DNA of 45,602 nt from Candidatus Avibacteroides excrementipullorum. GTDB taxonomy: Bacteria; Bacteroidota; Bacteroidia; Bacteroidales; Bacteroidaceae. The stretch is taken from positions 1-45,602 of the forward strand of contig DVIH01000047.1 in assembly GCA_018711405.1 (NCBI GenBank), given 5' to 3'. The position numbers and the translations under genes were made by a program. Shown here one piece after another: positions 25,545-34,127 of the stretch. Position 1 is the stretch's first letter. Each line of letters begins with the position of its first letter. The notes below the pieces were generated by a model. It worked only from the letters and a program-made list of their open reading frames with translations. It did no database searches and was not told the DNA's origin.

Positions 25545-26576
25545 TTACATCACACCGTCTTCTCTTAATTTCAGCTGCCACTTCCATGCCGTGCGCAAAG
25601 TCTCTTCCAGATCCGTGTCGGCTTTCCAACCCAGTTCGTTGTTGGCCAATTGCGGGTCAGCCCATATTTTCTCTATATCTCCGGCTCTCCTGCCTACGAT
25701 TCTATGCGGCACTTTCACACCGGTAGCTTTCTCAAAGGCATTGATAAGTTCCAGCACGGACACTCCCCTGCCCGTTCCGATATTGAAAGCCTCGACTTTC
25801 TCTTTCTGCTCATTATTCAGTATCCTGTTTATGGCACATACATGGGCTTTTGCCAGATCTACCACATATATATAGTCTCTTATGCATGAGCCGTCGGGCG
25901 TATTGTAATCATCGCCAAACACACTCAATTCTTTCCTTATGCCTATGGCAGTCTGGGTAAGGTAAGGTATGAGGTTTTGCGGAACACCGTTGGGCAATTC
26001 GCCTATCAGAGCAGTAGGATGCGCGCCTATCGGATTGAAATAGCGCAACAGCACGGCATTGACCGGCGCACCGGACTTCACAGTGTCTCTTATTATTTCT
26101 TCATTGATTTGCTTAGTATTGCCATAAGGCGATTCTGCCGGTTTTATCGGAGCGTTCTCAGTCACGGGCAATTCGTCCGGCTCACCATAGACAGTACATG
26201 AAGAAGAGAACACAAATCCGCGCACCCCGTATTTCGGCATCAGTTCCAGAAGATTTATCAACGATACTATGTTGTTTCTGTAATACATCAACGGTTTTTG
26301 CACCGATTCGCCCACAGCCTTGCTTGCCGCAAAATGTATTATAGCCTCTATCCCGTCATATTTCCTGAACACGTTTTCAAGAGCCGCAAAGTCCGTGCAG
26401 TCCACTTTCTCGAAAGCAGGTTTTACTCCGGTTATCTTTTCTATACTGTCCACAACCGTTTCTTTAGAATTGGAAAGGTTGTCTACTATCACGACATCAA
26501 AGCCTTGATTCTGCAATTCCACCACAGTATGGGAACCTATGAAACCGGTTCCGCCTGTCACCAATATTCTTTTCAT
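25545..26576 (-). CDS. galE: GalE, UDP-glucose 4-epimerase
   Basis: GalE interconverts UDP-glucose and UDP-galactose (often also the N-acetyl forms) using tightly bound NAD+. It is 343 residues, an extended short-chain dehydrogenase. The Rossmann motif is GGTGFIGSH (8-16). The catalytic Ser and Tyr-x-x-x-Lys are in SSSCTVYGE and YGNTK. The substrate region includes LRYFNPIGAHPTALIGE, CIRDYIYVVDLAKAH and RRAGDIEKIWADP. It lies 43 nt downstream of the UDP-xylose synthase gene in the same direction, so the two nucleotide-sugar enzymes are likely co-expressed. Confidence 0.95.
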   Translation of the reverse strand: MKRILVTGGTGFIGSHTVVELQNQGFDVVIVDNLSNSKETVVDSIEKITGVKPAFEKVDCTDFAALENVFRKYDGIEAIIHFAASKAVGESVQKPLMYYRNNIVSLINLLELMPKYGVRGFVFSSSCTVYGEPDELPVTENAPIKPAESPYGNTKQINEEIIRDTVKSGAPVNAVLLRYFNPIGAHPTALIGELPNGVPQNLIPYLTQTAIGIRKELSVFGDDYNTPDGSCIRDYIYVVDLAKAHVCAINRILNNEQKEKVEAFNIGTGRGVSVLELINAFEKATGVKVPHRIVGRRAGDIEKIWADPQLANNELGWKADTDLEETLRTAWKWQLKLREDGVM

Positions 26577-26619
26577 ATTATAGATTGTTTTTTATTTCGC
26601 CTTGCATTTGCTTTCATTG

Positions 26620-27555
26620 TCACAGGTTCAATGACCTGAAATATTCTATCGTATTCTTCAAACCGTCTTCAGCATCTACTTTCGGAGACCAGTCCAGTAT
26701 TTTCCTTGCCAAAGATATGTCGGGCTTGCGCTGTCGCGGGTCATCACCCGGCAAAGGCCTGTAGACCAGTTTGGATTTGCTGCCTGTCAGTTCTATAATC
26801 ATCTCGGCCAGTTGCTTTATGGTAAACTCTCTGGGATTGCCTATATTCACAGGACCGGTGAAAGAGTCATCGGTAGCCATCATCTTTATCAGTCCGTCTA
26901 TAAGGTCGTCTATGTATTGGAAACTCCTTGTCTGGTTGCCATCGCCATAAATAGTTATGTCTTCATTCTTCAAAGCCTGCACTATGAAGTTTGATACCAC
27001 TCGTCCGTCATTCACACTCATGTTCGGGCCGTAAGTATTGAAGATTCTCACTATTTTTATCTTTATGTTTTCCTGGCGGTGATAATCCATCATGAGCGTC
27101 TCGGCGCACCTTTTACCTTCATCATAACATGAGCGGATGCCTATGGGATTGACGTTGCCCCAATAACTTTCATTCTGCGGGTGCGTGACCGGATCGCCAT
27201 ACACCTCGCTCGTCGATGCATGAAGAATCTTGCAATTCCTGTACTTGGCCAGATTGAGCATGTTGCTCACTCCTATGACCGAAGTCTGCAAAGTCTTTAT
27301 GGGATTATACTGGTAATGTATAGGCGAAGCCGGGCAAGCCAGATTATAAATCTCATCCACTTCAGCCAGATAAGGATTGATTATGTCATGACGCACGCAC
27401 TCAAAATGAGGGTTGCCCATCAAATCCTTTATATTGTCCTTTGAGCCTGTGAAATAGTTGTCCAAGCACAGTATGTCATTGCCCTGTTCGAGCAGTTTCT
27501 TGCACAAATGCGAGCCTATAAAACCGGCGCCGCCGGTTATAAGTATTCTTTTCAT
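26620..27555 (-). CDS. UDP-glucuronate decarboxylase (UDP-xylose synthase)
   Basis: Converts UDP-glucuronate to UDP-xylose with NAD+. It is 311 residues. The Rossmann loop GGAGFIGSH is followed by [12 protein letters not shown] and [44 protein letters not shown] (Tyr-x-x-x-Lys) and [24 protein letters not shown] and CPASPIHYQ are typical of UXS enzymes rather than GalE or RmlB. It probably feeds extracellular polysaccharide synthesis with UDP-xylose. A -7 box (TAAATTTG) lies 25 nt upstream. Confidence 0.93.
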   Translation of the reverse strand: MKRILITGGAGFIGSHLCKKLLEQGNDILCLDNYFTGSKDNIKDLMGNPHFECVRHDIINPYLAEVDEIYNLACPASPIHYQYNPIKTLQTSVIGVSNMLNLAKYRNCKILHASTSEVYGDPVTHPQNESYWGNVNPIGIRSCYDEGKRCAETLMMDYHRQENIKIKIVRIFNTYGPNMSVNDGRVVSNFIVQALKNEDITIYGDGNQTRSFQYIDDLIDGLIKMMATDDSFTGPVNIGNPREFTIKQLAEMIIELTGSKSKLVYRPLPGDDPRQRKPDISLARKILDWSPKVDAEDGLKNTIEYFRSLNL

Positions 27556-27579
27556 TTCGTCAACTTATATTTCTTCCTG

Positions 27580-27587
27580 CAAATTTA
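27580..27587 (-). promoter_or_regulatory. -7 box of the UXS-galE unit
   Basis: Minus strand TAAATTTG, with the predicted transcript start near 27573 and an 18-nt leader to ATG 27555. No clear -33. Confidence 0.45.
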
Positions 27588-27616
27588 AGAACATTTTTAC
27601 TTCGGCACCGCATATA

Positions 27617-27649
27617 TTTGCGATTTATGCAGCAAAAGTTTACTTTTGC
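27617..27649 (+). promoter_or_regulatory. Promoter with overlapping palindrome upstream of the CDF exporter
   Basis: TTTG (27617-27620), 20-nt spacer, TACTTTTG (27641-27648) matches the Bacteroidetes consensus exactly. A palindrome GCAAAAGT-TT-ACTTTTGC (27632-27649) with perfect 8-bp arms covers the -7 box and looks like a repressor site. Confidence 0.65.
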
Positions 27650-27671
27650 AGACTTTTCAATCCTTCGTAAT

Positions 27672-28574
27672 ATGGTCAAGACAGAATCCCGCGAAAAGGA
27701 AATATACAAAGTCACCATCATAGGCAGCATAGTAAATTTCATCATGGTGCTGCTGAAATTCATTGCGGCGGTTGTCGGCAAGAGTTCGGCCATGCTGGCC
27801 GATGCCGTACACTCGCTGTCCGATTTCATCACCGACATCATTGTGATAGTGTTCGTCCGCCTGTCGAGCAAGCCGGCAGATTCGAGCCATGACTACGGAC
27901 ATGGCAAATACGAGACTCTGGCCACAGTCATAATAGGCATTGCCCTACTGGTGGTGGGAGCCATCATCCTGGCAGGAAGCATCGAGTCGATAATAAACTA
28001 CTTCAACGGCATAATGCCCGAAAAACCGGGATGGATAGCTTTCACGGTGGCAATCCTGTCCATAGTCTCCAAAGAGATCCTCTACCGCTACACCGTAGCC
28101 AAAGGACGGCAGGTAAAGTCGGACGCGGTGATTGCCAACGCATGGCATCACAGGAGCGATGCACTCTCGTCCATAGGCACCACGATAGGCATAGGCGGAG
28201 CCATATTTTTCGGCGAGAAGTGGAGGGTGCTCGACCCGATTGCGGCAGCGGTAGTCAGCCTGTTCATATTCAAGGTGGCTGTAGACCTCATAAAACCGGG
28301 ATTTGACGAACTATTGGAGAAATCATTGCCAAAAGACATAGAAGACAGAATCATAAAAGCCGCACTGTCGGTGGACGGAGTGTCACAGCCGCACAATCTG
28401 AGAACCAGAAAAATAGGCAACAAATATGCCATAGACCTGCACATAAGGCTCGACTGCGACCTTACATTGCGTGAAGCCCATGACATAGCCACTGAAGTGG
28501 AAAACAGGATAAGGGCGGAACTGTGCAACGACACCTATGTCAACATACACGTAGAGCCGCTGAAACAATCTTAA
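27672..28574 (+). CDS. Cation diffusion facilitator (CDF) metal exporter
   Basis: This is a 300-residue inner-membrane antiporter exporting divalent metals (Zn, Fe, Mn or Co). It has six predicted helices, with the metal-site motifs ADAVHSLSDFITD in helix 2 and WHHRSDALSSIG in helix 5. DYGHGKYETLATVI follows the first motif. The C-terminal cytoplasmic domain (about 210-300) contains the usual regulatory fold, VSQPHNLRTRKIGNKYAIDL. ATG 27672 is preferred; the track start 27618 lies upstream of the promoter's -7 box. The D-x-x-x-D / H-x-x-x-D pattern does not decide the metal. It converges on the MATE gene, sharing a TTAA for both stops. Confidence 0.92.
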   Translation: MVKTESREKEIYKVTIIGSIVNFIMVLLKFIAAVVGKSSAMLADAVHSLSDFITDIIVIVFVRLSSKPADSSHDYGHGKYETLATVIIGIALLVVGAIILAGSIESIINYFNGIMPEKPGWIAFTVAILSIVSKEILYRYTVAKGRQVKSDAVIANAWHHRSDALSSIGTTIGIGGAIFFGEKWRVLDPIAAAVVSLFIFKVAVDLIKPGFDELLEKSLPKDIEDRIIKAALSVDGVSQPHNLRTRKIGNKYAIDLHIRLDCDLTLREAHDIATEVENRIRAELCNDTYVNIHVEPLKQS

Positions 28575-29932
28575 GCGGCAGACCTTGCCGCGCCCATGCG
28601 CCTGAGCTTATATTCAAACCTGCACCAGAACAATATGCCGGCAGTGGTCAGTCCCACAGGGAAAGCCAGCCAGATGCCCATTATGCCCATATCGAGGACA
28701 AAGCCGAACAGATAACCGGCAGGCAGCGAAATGACGAAATATGAGATAAAAGCTATCAGAGCCATGGGCTTCATGTCGGATATGCCCCTGAGCGAATTGG
28801 CGAATGTGATCTGCGTGCCGTCGCCCAACTGGTAGAGCAGCAGCGGAATGATGAGCACGCTCACCATCTGCACCACTTCGGCATTGTCGCTCACGAAGAA
28901 TCCCCCTATGAAACTCCGCGTGAAAAAGAACACTGACGACATGACCACGCACAGTGCCAGAATCAAGTGATACCCTGCGTAAGCCGACATCTTCACATTG
29001 GCCATGTCATTCTGGCCCTTGGCATTGCTCACACGTATGGCTATGGCCGCACCTACGCCGTAAAACGTCATGAAAGCCAAAGTCGAAATGGTAATCATCA
29101 CCTGATGCGCCGCCAGCTGCACGCTGCCCAGCCACCCCACCATGACGGTGCTGAGGCTGAAAGCCGCCGACTCCATGCCCATCTGCAAAGCCACAGGCAA
29201 CCCGTTTTTGTTGAGCCGCCATATATGCTCCCTGCCAAGCCTGCCGGCTGAAAACCCTTTCCTGTAAACTTCATAACGGGAGGAACTGAAAAATATCAGG
29301 ACAAACACCGCAAACATCAATATTCTGGAGACCAGCGTACTGATGCCCGCTCCCAGCAAGCCCAAAGCAGGAAGGCCGAACTTGCCGTAAATCAACAGGT
29401 AATTGCCTATGATGTTGAGCACGTTGCCGCCTATGAGTATCCACATGGGCGTGGACGTGTCGGTAATGCCATCGGCAAACTGCTTGAAGGCATTGAACAG
29501 CATGACAAACACCACCGAGCTGAGTATGACCAGGAAATAAGGCCTTATGTAGGGCAACAGCTCGACAGGCTGCCCCATCATGTCCACATTGACATAGACC
29601 ACCCACATGGCGAGCGTCAGCGCCACAGCTATTATCATATTGGCGGCAAGACTGTTTTTCAGCATCATGCCTATGCCTGCATCCTCCCTGCGCCCGTACA
29701 TCTCGCCTACAATAGGAGTAAGCCCGTATGAGAAGCCTGTGCCGAACAGGATTACGAGAGAAAACAGATTGTTCACAAACGATGCTGCCGCAAGCTCGGT
29801 CGTGCTGTGGTGACCGATCATCAACGTATCGGCGAAACCGAGAATTATCACTCCCAACTGACCTATTATAATAGGTATCCCCAACTTCAGAAGTATCCTG
29901 TAGTGCGGATAATATTTCTTCAAATGATTCAT
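28571..29932 (-). CDS. MATE-family multidrug/metabolite exporter
   Basis: This is a 453-residue inner-membrane antiporter of the MATE (NorM/DinF) family with about 12 helices. Landmarks are LKLGIPIIIGQLGVIILGFA, TLMIGHHSTTELAAASFVNN and GTGFSYGLTPIVGEMYGRR in the first half, and NKNGLPVALQMGMESAAFSL with LAAHQVMITISTLAFM in the second. The track ORF (to 30103) carries 57 extra residues that come from repeat element E5 and the promoter. ATG 29932 (MNHLKKYYPHYRILLKLG) is the real start, 22 nt after a -7 box. It likely exports drugs or metabolites; the substrate is unknown. Confidence 0.94.
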   Translation of the reverse strand: MNHLKKYYPHYRILLKLGIPIIIGQLGVIILGFADTLMIGHHSTTELAAASFVNNLFSLVILFGTGFSYGLTPIVGEMYGRREDAGIGMMLKNSLAANMIIAVALTLAMWVVYVNVDMMGQPVELLPYIRPYFLVILSSVVFVMLFNAFKQFADGITDTSTPMWILIGGNVLNIIGNYLLIYGKFGLPALGLLGAGISTLVSRILMFAVFVLIFFSSSRYEVYRKGFSAGRLGREHIWRLNKNGLPVALQMGMESAAFSLSTVMVGWLGSVQLAAHQVMITISTLAFMTFYGVGAAIAIRVSNAKGQNDMANVKMSAYAGYHLILALCVVMSSVFFFTRSFIGGFFVSDNAEVVQMVSVLIIPLLLYQLGDGTQITFANSLRGISDMKPMALIAFISYFVISLPAGYLFGFVLDMGIMGIWLAFPVGLTTAGILFWCRFEYKLRRMGAARSAA

Positions 29933-29953
29933 ACGCTTTTCTAAAACCGGCTG

Positions 29954-29961
29954 CAAAGATA
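29954..29961 (-). promoter_or_regulatory. -7 box of the MATE gene
   Basis: Minus strand TATCTTTG; predicted start near 29947 leaves about 15 nt to ATG 29932, which supports the shorter MATE start. Confidence 0.5.
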
Positions 29962-30038
29962 CGCATAAACGCAATATCTTCCACATGAAAAGACATGTCG
30001 GCGACAACAGTCGCAGCCGGAAAAACAAGCCCGCCGGG

Positions 30039-30117
30039 GATGTGCGCCATCTTTGTCCAAGATGTCCTACATCTTTGCCCGGGATGGCGCACATCCCGGG
30101 CAAAGATCGAGCCGATC
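30039..30117 (-). repeat. 79-nt tetrameric intergenic element, copy E5
   Basis: Plus-strand cores at 30039 (GATGTGCGCCATC), 30061 (GATGTCCTACATC), 30083 (GATGGCGCACATC) and 30105 (GATCGAGCCGATC), with 9-nt linkers. It begins 25 nt after the stop of the SH3/zinc-ribbon gene. It creates the false N-terminal extension of the MATE ORF. Confidence 0.92.
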
Positions 30118-30142
30118 CTTTCCGCGCATCGGCAACAGCCTG

Positions 30143-31105
30143 TCACACATTGTCATATCCGCACCAGTGACACGAGCCTTTATCTCTAAGGATAGAGCCG
30201 CAATTGCCGCACCTGTATCTGCACCCGACGGCAAAAACCACGTTTCGCACGGCAACGACCAGAACGAACAAGAAAAACAGATAAACGGCCGTCAGGCTGT
30301 AGCCGCACAGCAGCACGGGCAATATGTAACATATCACACAGCCGGAAAAGGCTATCATGAGGTTGTAAAACGTATATACGGTATAGACACGGGTAAGGTC
30401 ATCTATAACGGCCACAAGCATCATGACCATGAGCCATACGCATGAGACCAGGACAGACAGCGGTAACGGCAGCTCGAAAGGATTCAAAACGGGATTGTAG
30501 AAATAGTAAGCCCAAAGCTCAGGACTGTGACGGCTGACATATACATAGACTGTAGATGAGAGTACTGCAACGAAGCACAATACAGACGGATAGGCCGAGA
30601 CTATCCCCGCAACGGGGCTTGATTTGCGCTTCATCTTGCGCAATGCGAAGAAAAAGAGAAAACACAACGAGGCGCAGATGAAATACGTGCACTTGTTCCG
30701 CCCGAAAAGCATAAGAAACTGCGAAACCGGATCGGCCGGGACTGTACTGCCCGTCAGCTCTGCACCGCTTATCCAGCCCTGCGATGATTGATCGCGTGCC
30801 ACTTTCACCCATAACATTTCGGCCGAATCGCTCCCTGCCACACTGAACTCCGAAACGACAATGGCATCACGCTTGTGCAAGACAGTCTCCTGCCTGTCAT
30901 TGGCCTCCCCTTTCAGCCGCAGGGAATCGGCCGTGACTATGAAATTATAATTGCGTCCGTAGGGTGGCACTTCTCCGTCCACTTCATACGGAGACAATGT
31001 TTCTCTCTGCTTCTCCATCTCAGTCTCATACCCCGTCCCGCATCCGCCCGACAAGACTGCGAGCAGAAAAACAAAAATCATGTGTATGGAAACAGGACAC
31101 CGCAT
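30143..31105 (-). CDS. Lipoprotein-like membrane protein with SH3-like domain and C-terminal zinc ribbon
   Basis: This is a protein of about 320 residues that I cannot name. The N-terminus (MIFVFLLAVLSGGCGTG) has a lipobox LSGGC, suggesting lipidation. A periplasmic SH3_3-like segment follows (YNFIVTADSLRLKGEANDR to QGWISGAELTG). Four or five membrane helices come next (CTYFICASLCFLFFFALR onward). The tail is a zinc ribbon, YRCGNCGSILRDKGSCHWCG. An SH3 segment, membrane helices and a zinc ribbon at the very end make an odd topology. ATG 31105 is preferred over the TTG 31114; ATG 31081 is also possible. It is directly downstream of the U32 gene, essentially abutting, so the two are co-transcribed. 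Element E5 follows its stop. Confidence 0.72.
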   Translation of the reverse strand: MRCPVSIHMIFVFLLAVLSGGCGTGYETEMEKQRETLSPYEVDGEVPPYGRNYNFIVTADSLRLKGEANDRQETVLHKRDAIVVSEFSVAGSDSAEMLWVKVARDQSSQGWISGAELTGSTVPADPVSQFLMLFGRNKCTYFICASLCFLFFFALRKMKRKSSPVAGIVSAYPSVLCFVAVLSSTVYVYVSRHSPELWAYYFYNPVLNPFELPLPLSVLVSCVWLMVMMLVAVIDDLTRVYTVYTFYNLMIAFSGCVICYILPVLLCGYSLTAVYLFFLFVLVVAVRNVVFAVGCRYRCGNCGSILRDKGSCHWCGYDNV

Positions 31106-31114
31106 AAGCTGCAA

Positions 31115-32941
31115 TCAATCACAATCAATCACTTTCATCTCGCAAGCCTTGCAGTCGAACAAAAGCCTGAAACGTCTTTTGTCGGAAGTCTCTATGTACC
31201 AGTCACTCTCATGCCGCACGCCACGGTTCTCCTTAGGGCACATGTTCATGGCATACCTTATGCAGTGCCTGCATGTCATGAGTACCTTGCCGCGCTTATG
31301 CCCGCACTCAAAAGCATCTTCCGTCACATCAGTTCCATGCCTCGTATAGAATTGGCCGGCAAGCGAATTCATCACGTTCCCTCTATAGTCCAACTGTCTG
31401 CCGGGATAAGGAGTATCGTTTCTTTTCACTTTCACGTATTTGACTTTACGGTTCATCTCCCTTGCCGACAACAGGCTTTCCACAGCTTTCCTCCTTGCGG
31501 CAGAAAGCACCGACAGCGGTATAAATGCCGGTTCGTCCGTACTGACAGAGACCTCTTTTGCCCGGAAAGGCGTGTTGCCGAGCTTCGACAATTCCCGTTT
31601 CTGCAAATCCGTCTGCCGGTTGTCCGCCTTGATTTTTTCCTGTGCCACAGACACCGACACGCGCACACCGTCCTCATCGCAAAGCGACAGCGCATATCCG
31701 AAAGCATTTTCAGTCAACTCTATGTCAACTCCTATCAGCCGCACAGCGCTCTTTTTGGACAAAGTCTTTTCAAAAAGCGAATCATAATTACGATAAATGT
31801 CCGTGCCTTTCTTCACGAGCGGCATTTTCTGAGGAAACACCACCCCGTCATTTTCTGCACGGTTCACCCTGAATCCGCACAGCTCGTTATTTCCGTTGCG
31901 ATAGCAAAGCCCATCGCCGTTGGCTATCGGCACCTTTCCTGCAATCCTGAGGCGGTCTGCCTTTACTTCGCTCACCACCCCTATTTTCTCGCCTATCGAC
32001 TTGGGTGTGTCGGGCGAATATATGTCATGCGTCCTGCCATGCAGGAAATAATCGGTGAATCCGCGCGAAAAACTCTTCCGGGGGTCCGGCACGAAGCTCA
32101 ATTCAGATATGCCCGATGACGACCTTGCATACTCCTTGCGGCGCGAGAATATCTCGTCAAGCTGCTGTCTGTAATGTGCTGTCACATTCTTTACATACGA
32201 CACATCTTTCAGCCTGCCTTCTATCTTTAGCGAAGTGACTCCGGCATCGAGCAATTCTTCCAGACTGCCGGTACGGTTCATATCTTTAAGCGACAGCAGA
32301 TGTTTGTTGCGACAGAGTATCCTGCCATTGCCATCTTTCAACGTCAGCGGCAAACGGCAGAACTGGGCGCACTCTCCCCTGTTGGCGCTGCGTCCGAAAC
32401 AGGCCTGGCTTATGTAGCATTGTCCGCTATAGCTCACGCACAGCGCACCATGCACAAAGACCTCAAGCTCCACATTGCACCTGTCGTGAATCTCCTTTAT
32501 CTGTTGCAATGACAGTTCTCTGGCCAGCACCACACGTGTGAAGCCTATGTCCTCAAAAAACTTCACCTTGTCTGCCGTCCTGTTGTCGGTCTGCGTACTG
32601 GCATGAAGTTCTATCGGGGGGATATCCATCTCGGCTATCGACATATCCTGCACGATAAGACCGTCCACCCCAATCCGGTACAGCTCGGTTATCATCTGTC
32701 TGACCTGTTCCAGCTCGCTGTCTTTCAAAATAGTATTTACAGTGACATATACTTTGGCATAATAAATATGCGCAAAGTCGCACAACCTCTTTATCTCATC
32801 TATGGAGTTGCCGGCAGAAGCCCTCGCACCAAACTTGTCGGCACCTATGTACACGGCATCGGCACCATGCAATATCGCCTCTATTCCTGTAGCAGCATCT
32901 TTGGCCGGAGATAACAGTTCTATTTTCCTTACACCATTCAT
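31115..32941 (-). CDS. U32-family protein, RlhA-type (23S rRNA hydroxylation) or collagenase-like
   Basis: This is a 608-residue member of peptidase family U32 with the long RlhA/YdcP layout. A TIM-barrel-like N-terminal half (KIELLSPAKDAATGIEAILH) carries the family signature EVFVHGALCVSYSGQCYIS (about 157-175). A Cys set, SQACFGRSANRGECAQFC, probably belongs to an iron-sulfur or prephenate-dependent site. A C-terminal DUF3656-type region ends in Cys-rich CRHCIRYAMNMC and DCKACEMKV. E. coli RlhA hydroxylates C2501 of 23S rRNA, and I regard that as the most likely role; a protease role is less supported. A -7 box lies only about 6 nt upstream of the ATG, so the mRNA may be nearly leaderless. 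Confidence 0.88.
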   Translation of the reverse strand: MNGVRKIELLSPAKDAATGIEAILHGADAVYIGADKFGARASAGNSIDEIKRLCDFAHIYYAKVYVTVNTILKDSELEQVRQMITELYRIGVDGLIVQDMSIAEMDIPPIELHASTQTDNRTADKVKFFEDIGFTRVVLARELSLQQIKEIHDRCNVELEVFVHGALCVSYSGQCYISQACFGRSANRGECAQFCRLPLTLKDGNGRILCRNKHLLSLKDMNRTGSLEELLDAGVTSLKIEGRLKDVSYVKNVTAHYRQQLDEIFSRRKEYARSSSGISELSFVPDPRKSFSRGFTDYFLHGRTHDIYSPDTPKSIGEKIGVVSEVKADRLRIAGKVPIANGDGLCYRNGNNELCGFRVNRAENDGVVFPQKMPLVKKGTDIYRNYDSLFEKTLSKKSAVRLIGVDIELTENAFGYALSLCDEDGVRVSVSVAQEKIKADNRQTDLQKRELSKLGNTPFRAKEVSVSTDEPAFIPLSVLSAARRKAVESLLSAREMNRKVKYVKVKRNDTPYPGRQLDYRGNVMNSLAGQFYTRHGTDVTEDAFECGHKRGKVLMTCRHCIRYAMNMCPKENRGVRHESDWYIETSDKRRFRLLFDCKACEMKVIDCD

Positions 32942-32946
32942 GCCTG

Positions 32947-32954
32947 CAAAATTA
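32947..32954 (-). promoter_or_regulatory. -7 box immediately before the U32 start codon
   Basis: Minus strand TAATTTTG ends six bases upstream of ATG 32941, implying a very short or absent 5' leader. Confidence 0.4.
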
Positions 32955-32966
32955 GATAAAAAACAT

Positions 32967-32974
32967 TACATTTG
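32967..32974 (+). promoter_or_regulatory. -7 box of the zinc alcohol dehydrogenase
   Basis: TACATTTG; it overlaps the GTG that the ORF track uses as start (32974), so translation must begin downstream, at ATG 33013. Confidence 0.5.
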
Positions 32975-33012
32975 TGGAAATGTTTGGAAACACAAAAAAA
33001 CAACAACACCCC

Positions 33013-34059
33013 ATGCTTGCATATACATATATAAATAAAGGGCAATTCTCCTTGCTCGACAAACCGAGACCGGTCATACAAGACCCACGTGATGCCATAG
33101 TACGCATCACACTCGGCAGCATCTGTACCAGCGACATACACATCAGACATGGCAAAGTGCCTCGCGCCGTTCCCGGCGTAACGATAGGCCATGAAATGGT
33201 CGGCATAGTGGAAGAGACCGGTTCCGGAATAACTTCAGTGAAACGCGGAGACCGGGTAACCGTAAACGTGGAGACTTTCTGCGGCGAATGCTTCTTCTGC
33301 CGGCACGGATATGTGAACAACTGCACCGACAAGGACGGAGGCTGGGCACTGGGATGCCGCATAGACGGAGGCCTGGCCGAATATGTACGGGTGCCGTTTG
33401 CAGATCAAGGACTGAACAAAATACCCGATACAGTAACCGATGAACAGGCTCTGTTTGTGGGAGACATACTTGCCACCGGATTTTGGGCAACACGCATTTC
33501 CGACATAACGGCAGACGACACAGTACTGATAATCGGAGCAGGCCCTACCGGACTGTGTACTTTGCTATGCGTAATGCTGAAATCGCCCAAGCACATCATA
33601 ATATGTGAAAGGTCGGAAGAAAGACGGGAATTCGTGCGCAGACATTACCCGGAAGTGATGCTCACCACCCCCGAAAACTGCCATGACTTTGTAATCCGTC
33701 ACAGCGAACACGGAGGAGCAGACATTGTCTTGGAAGTGGCGGGAAGCAACAACTCTTTCCGCATGGCGTGGGAATGCGCACGTCCCAATGCCACAGTCAC
33801 CATCGTGGCACTTTATGAAGAAGCACAAACGCTTCCCCTGCCCGACATGTACGGGAAAAACCTGACATTCAAGACAGGAGGAGTGGACGGATGCGACTGC
33901 GCGGAAATCCTCAGGCTCATAGAAAAAGGAAAAATAGACACCACACCATTCATTACCCACAGATTCCCGCTCGAAAGAATAGACGAAGCATACAGACTGT
34001 TTGAAGGAAAATCGGACGGAGTAATCAAAGTGGCGATAGAAAATCCTAAAACAATGTAG
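33013..34059 (+). CDS. Zinc-dependent medium-chain alcohol dehydrogenase
   Basis: This is a 348-residue MDR-family dehydrogenase, cytoplasmic. Catalytic zinc ligands are Cys in GSICTSDIH, His-Glu in TIGHEMVG and a later acidic residue. The structural zinc site is [15 protein letters not shown]. The NAD(P)-binding loop is [12 protein letters not shown]. The reading frame opens [20 protein letters not shown] after the promoter's -7 box. It resembles sorbitol/threonine/alcohol dehydrogenases, but the substrate cannot be called. It is transcribed away from the U32 gene through a short divergent region. Confidence 0.9.
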   Translation: MLAYTYINKGQFSLLDKPRPVIQDPRDAIVRITLGSICTSDIHIRHGKVPRAVPGVTIGHEMVGIVEETGSGITSVKRGDRVTVNVETFCGECFFCRHGYVNNCTDKDGGWALGCRIDGGLAEYVRVPFADQGLNKIPDTVTDEQALFVGDILATGFWATRISDITADDTVLIIGAGPTGLCTLLCVMLKSPKHIIICERSEERREFVRRHYPEVMLTTPENCHDFVIRHSEHGGADIVLEVAGSNNSFRMAWECARPNATVTIVALYEEAQTLPLPDMYGKNLTFKTGGVDGCDCAEILRLIEKGKIDTTPFITHRFPLERIDEAYRLFEGKSDGVIKVAIENPKTM

Positions 34060-34080
34060 CCGCAAATCCATTTAATTATG

Positions 34081-34088
34081 TACTTTTG
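34081..34088 (+). promoter_or_regulatory. -7 box of aspS
   Basis: TACTTTTG; predicted transcript start near 34094 fits translation from ATG 34128 and excludes the track start at 34086. Confidence 0.5.
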
Positions 34089-34127
34089 CATAAATTTTCA
34101 CAACTGAAACATAATAAAATACACAAT

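Noticed and set aside
28571-30103. Full-length 510-residue MATE ORF
   Set aside because: The first 57 residues are encoded by the repeat element and the promoter; family homology begins at MNHLKKYYPHYR.
30875-32119. 414-residue plus-strand ORF and other long shadows (3555-4346, 9206-10054, 21076-21903)
   Set aside because: Each lies antisense to a clearly recognisable gene and shows low-complexity His/Arg-rich composition without domains.
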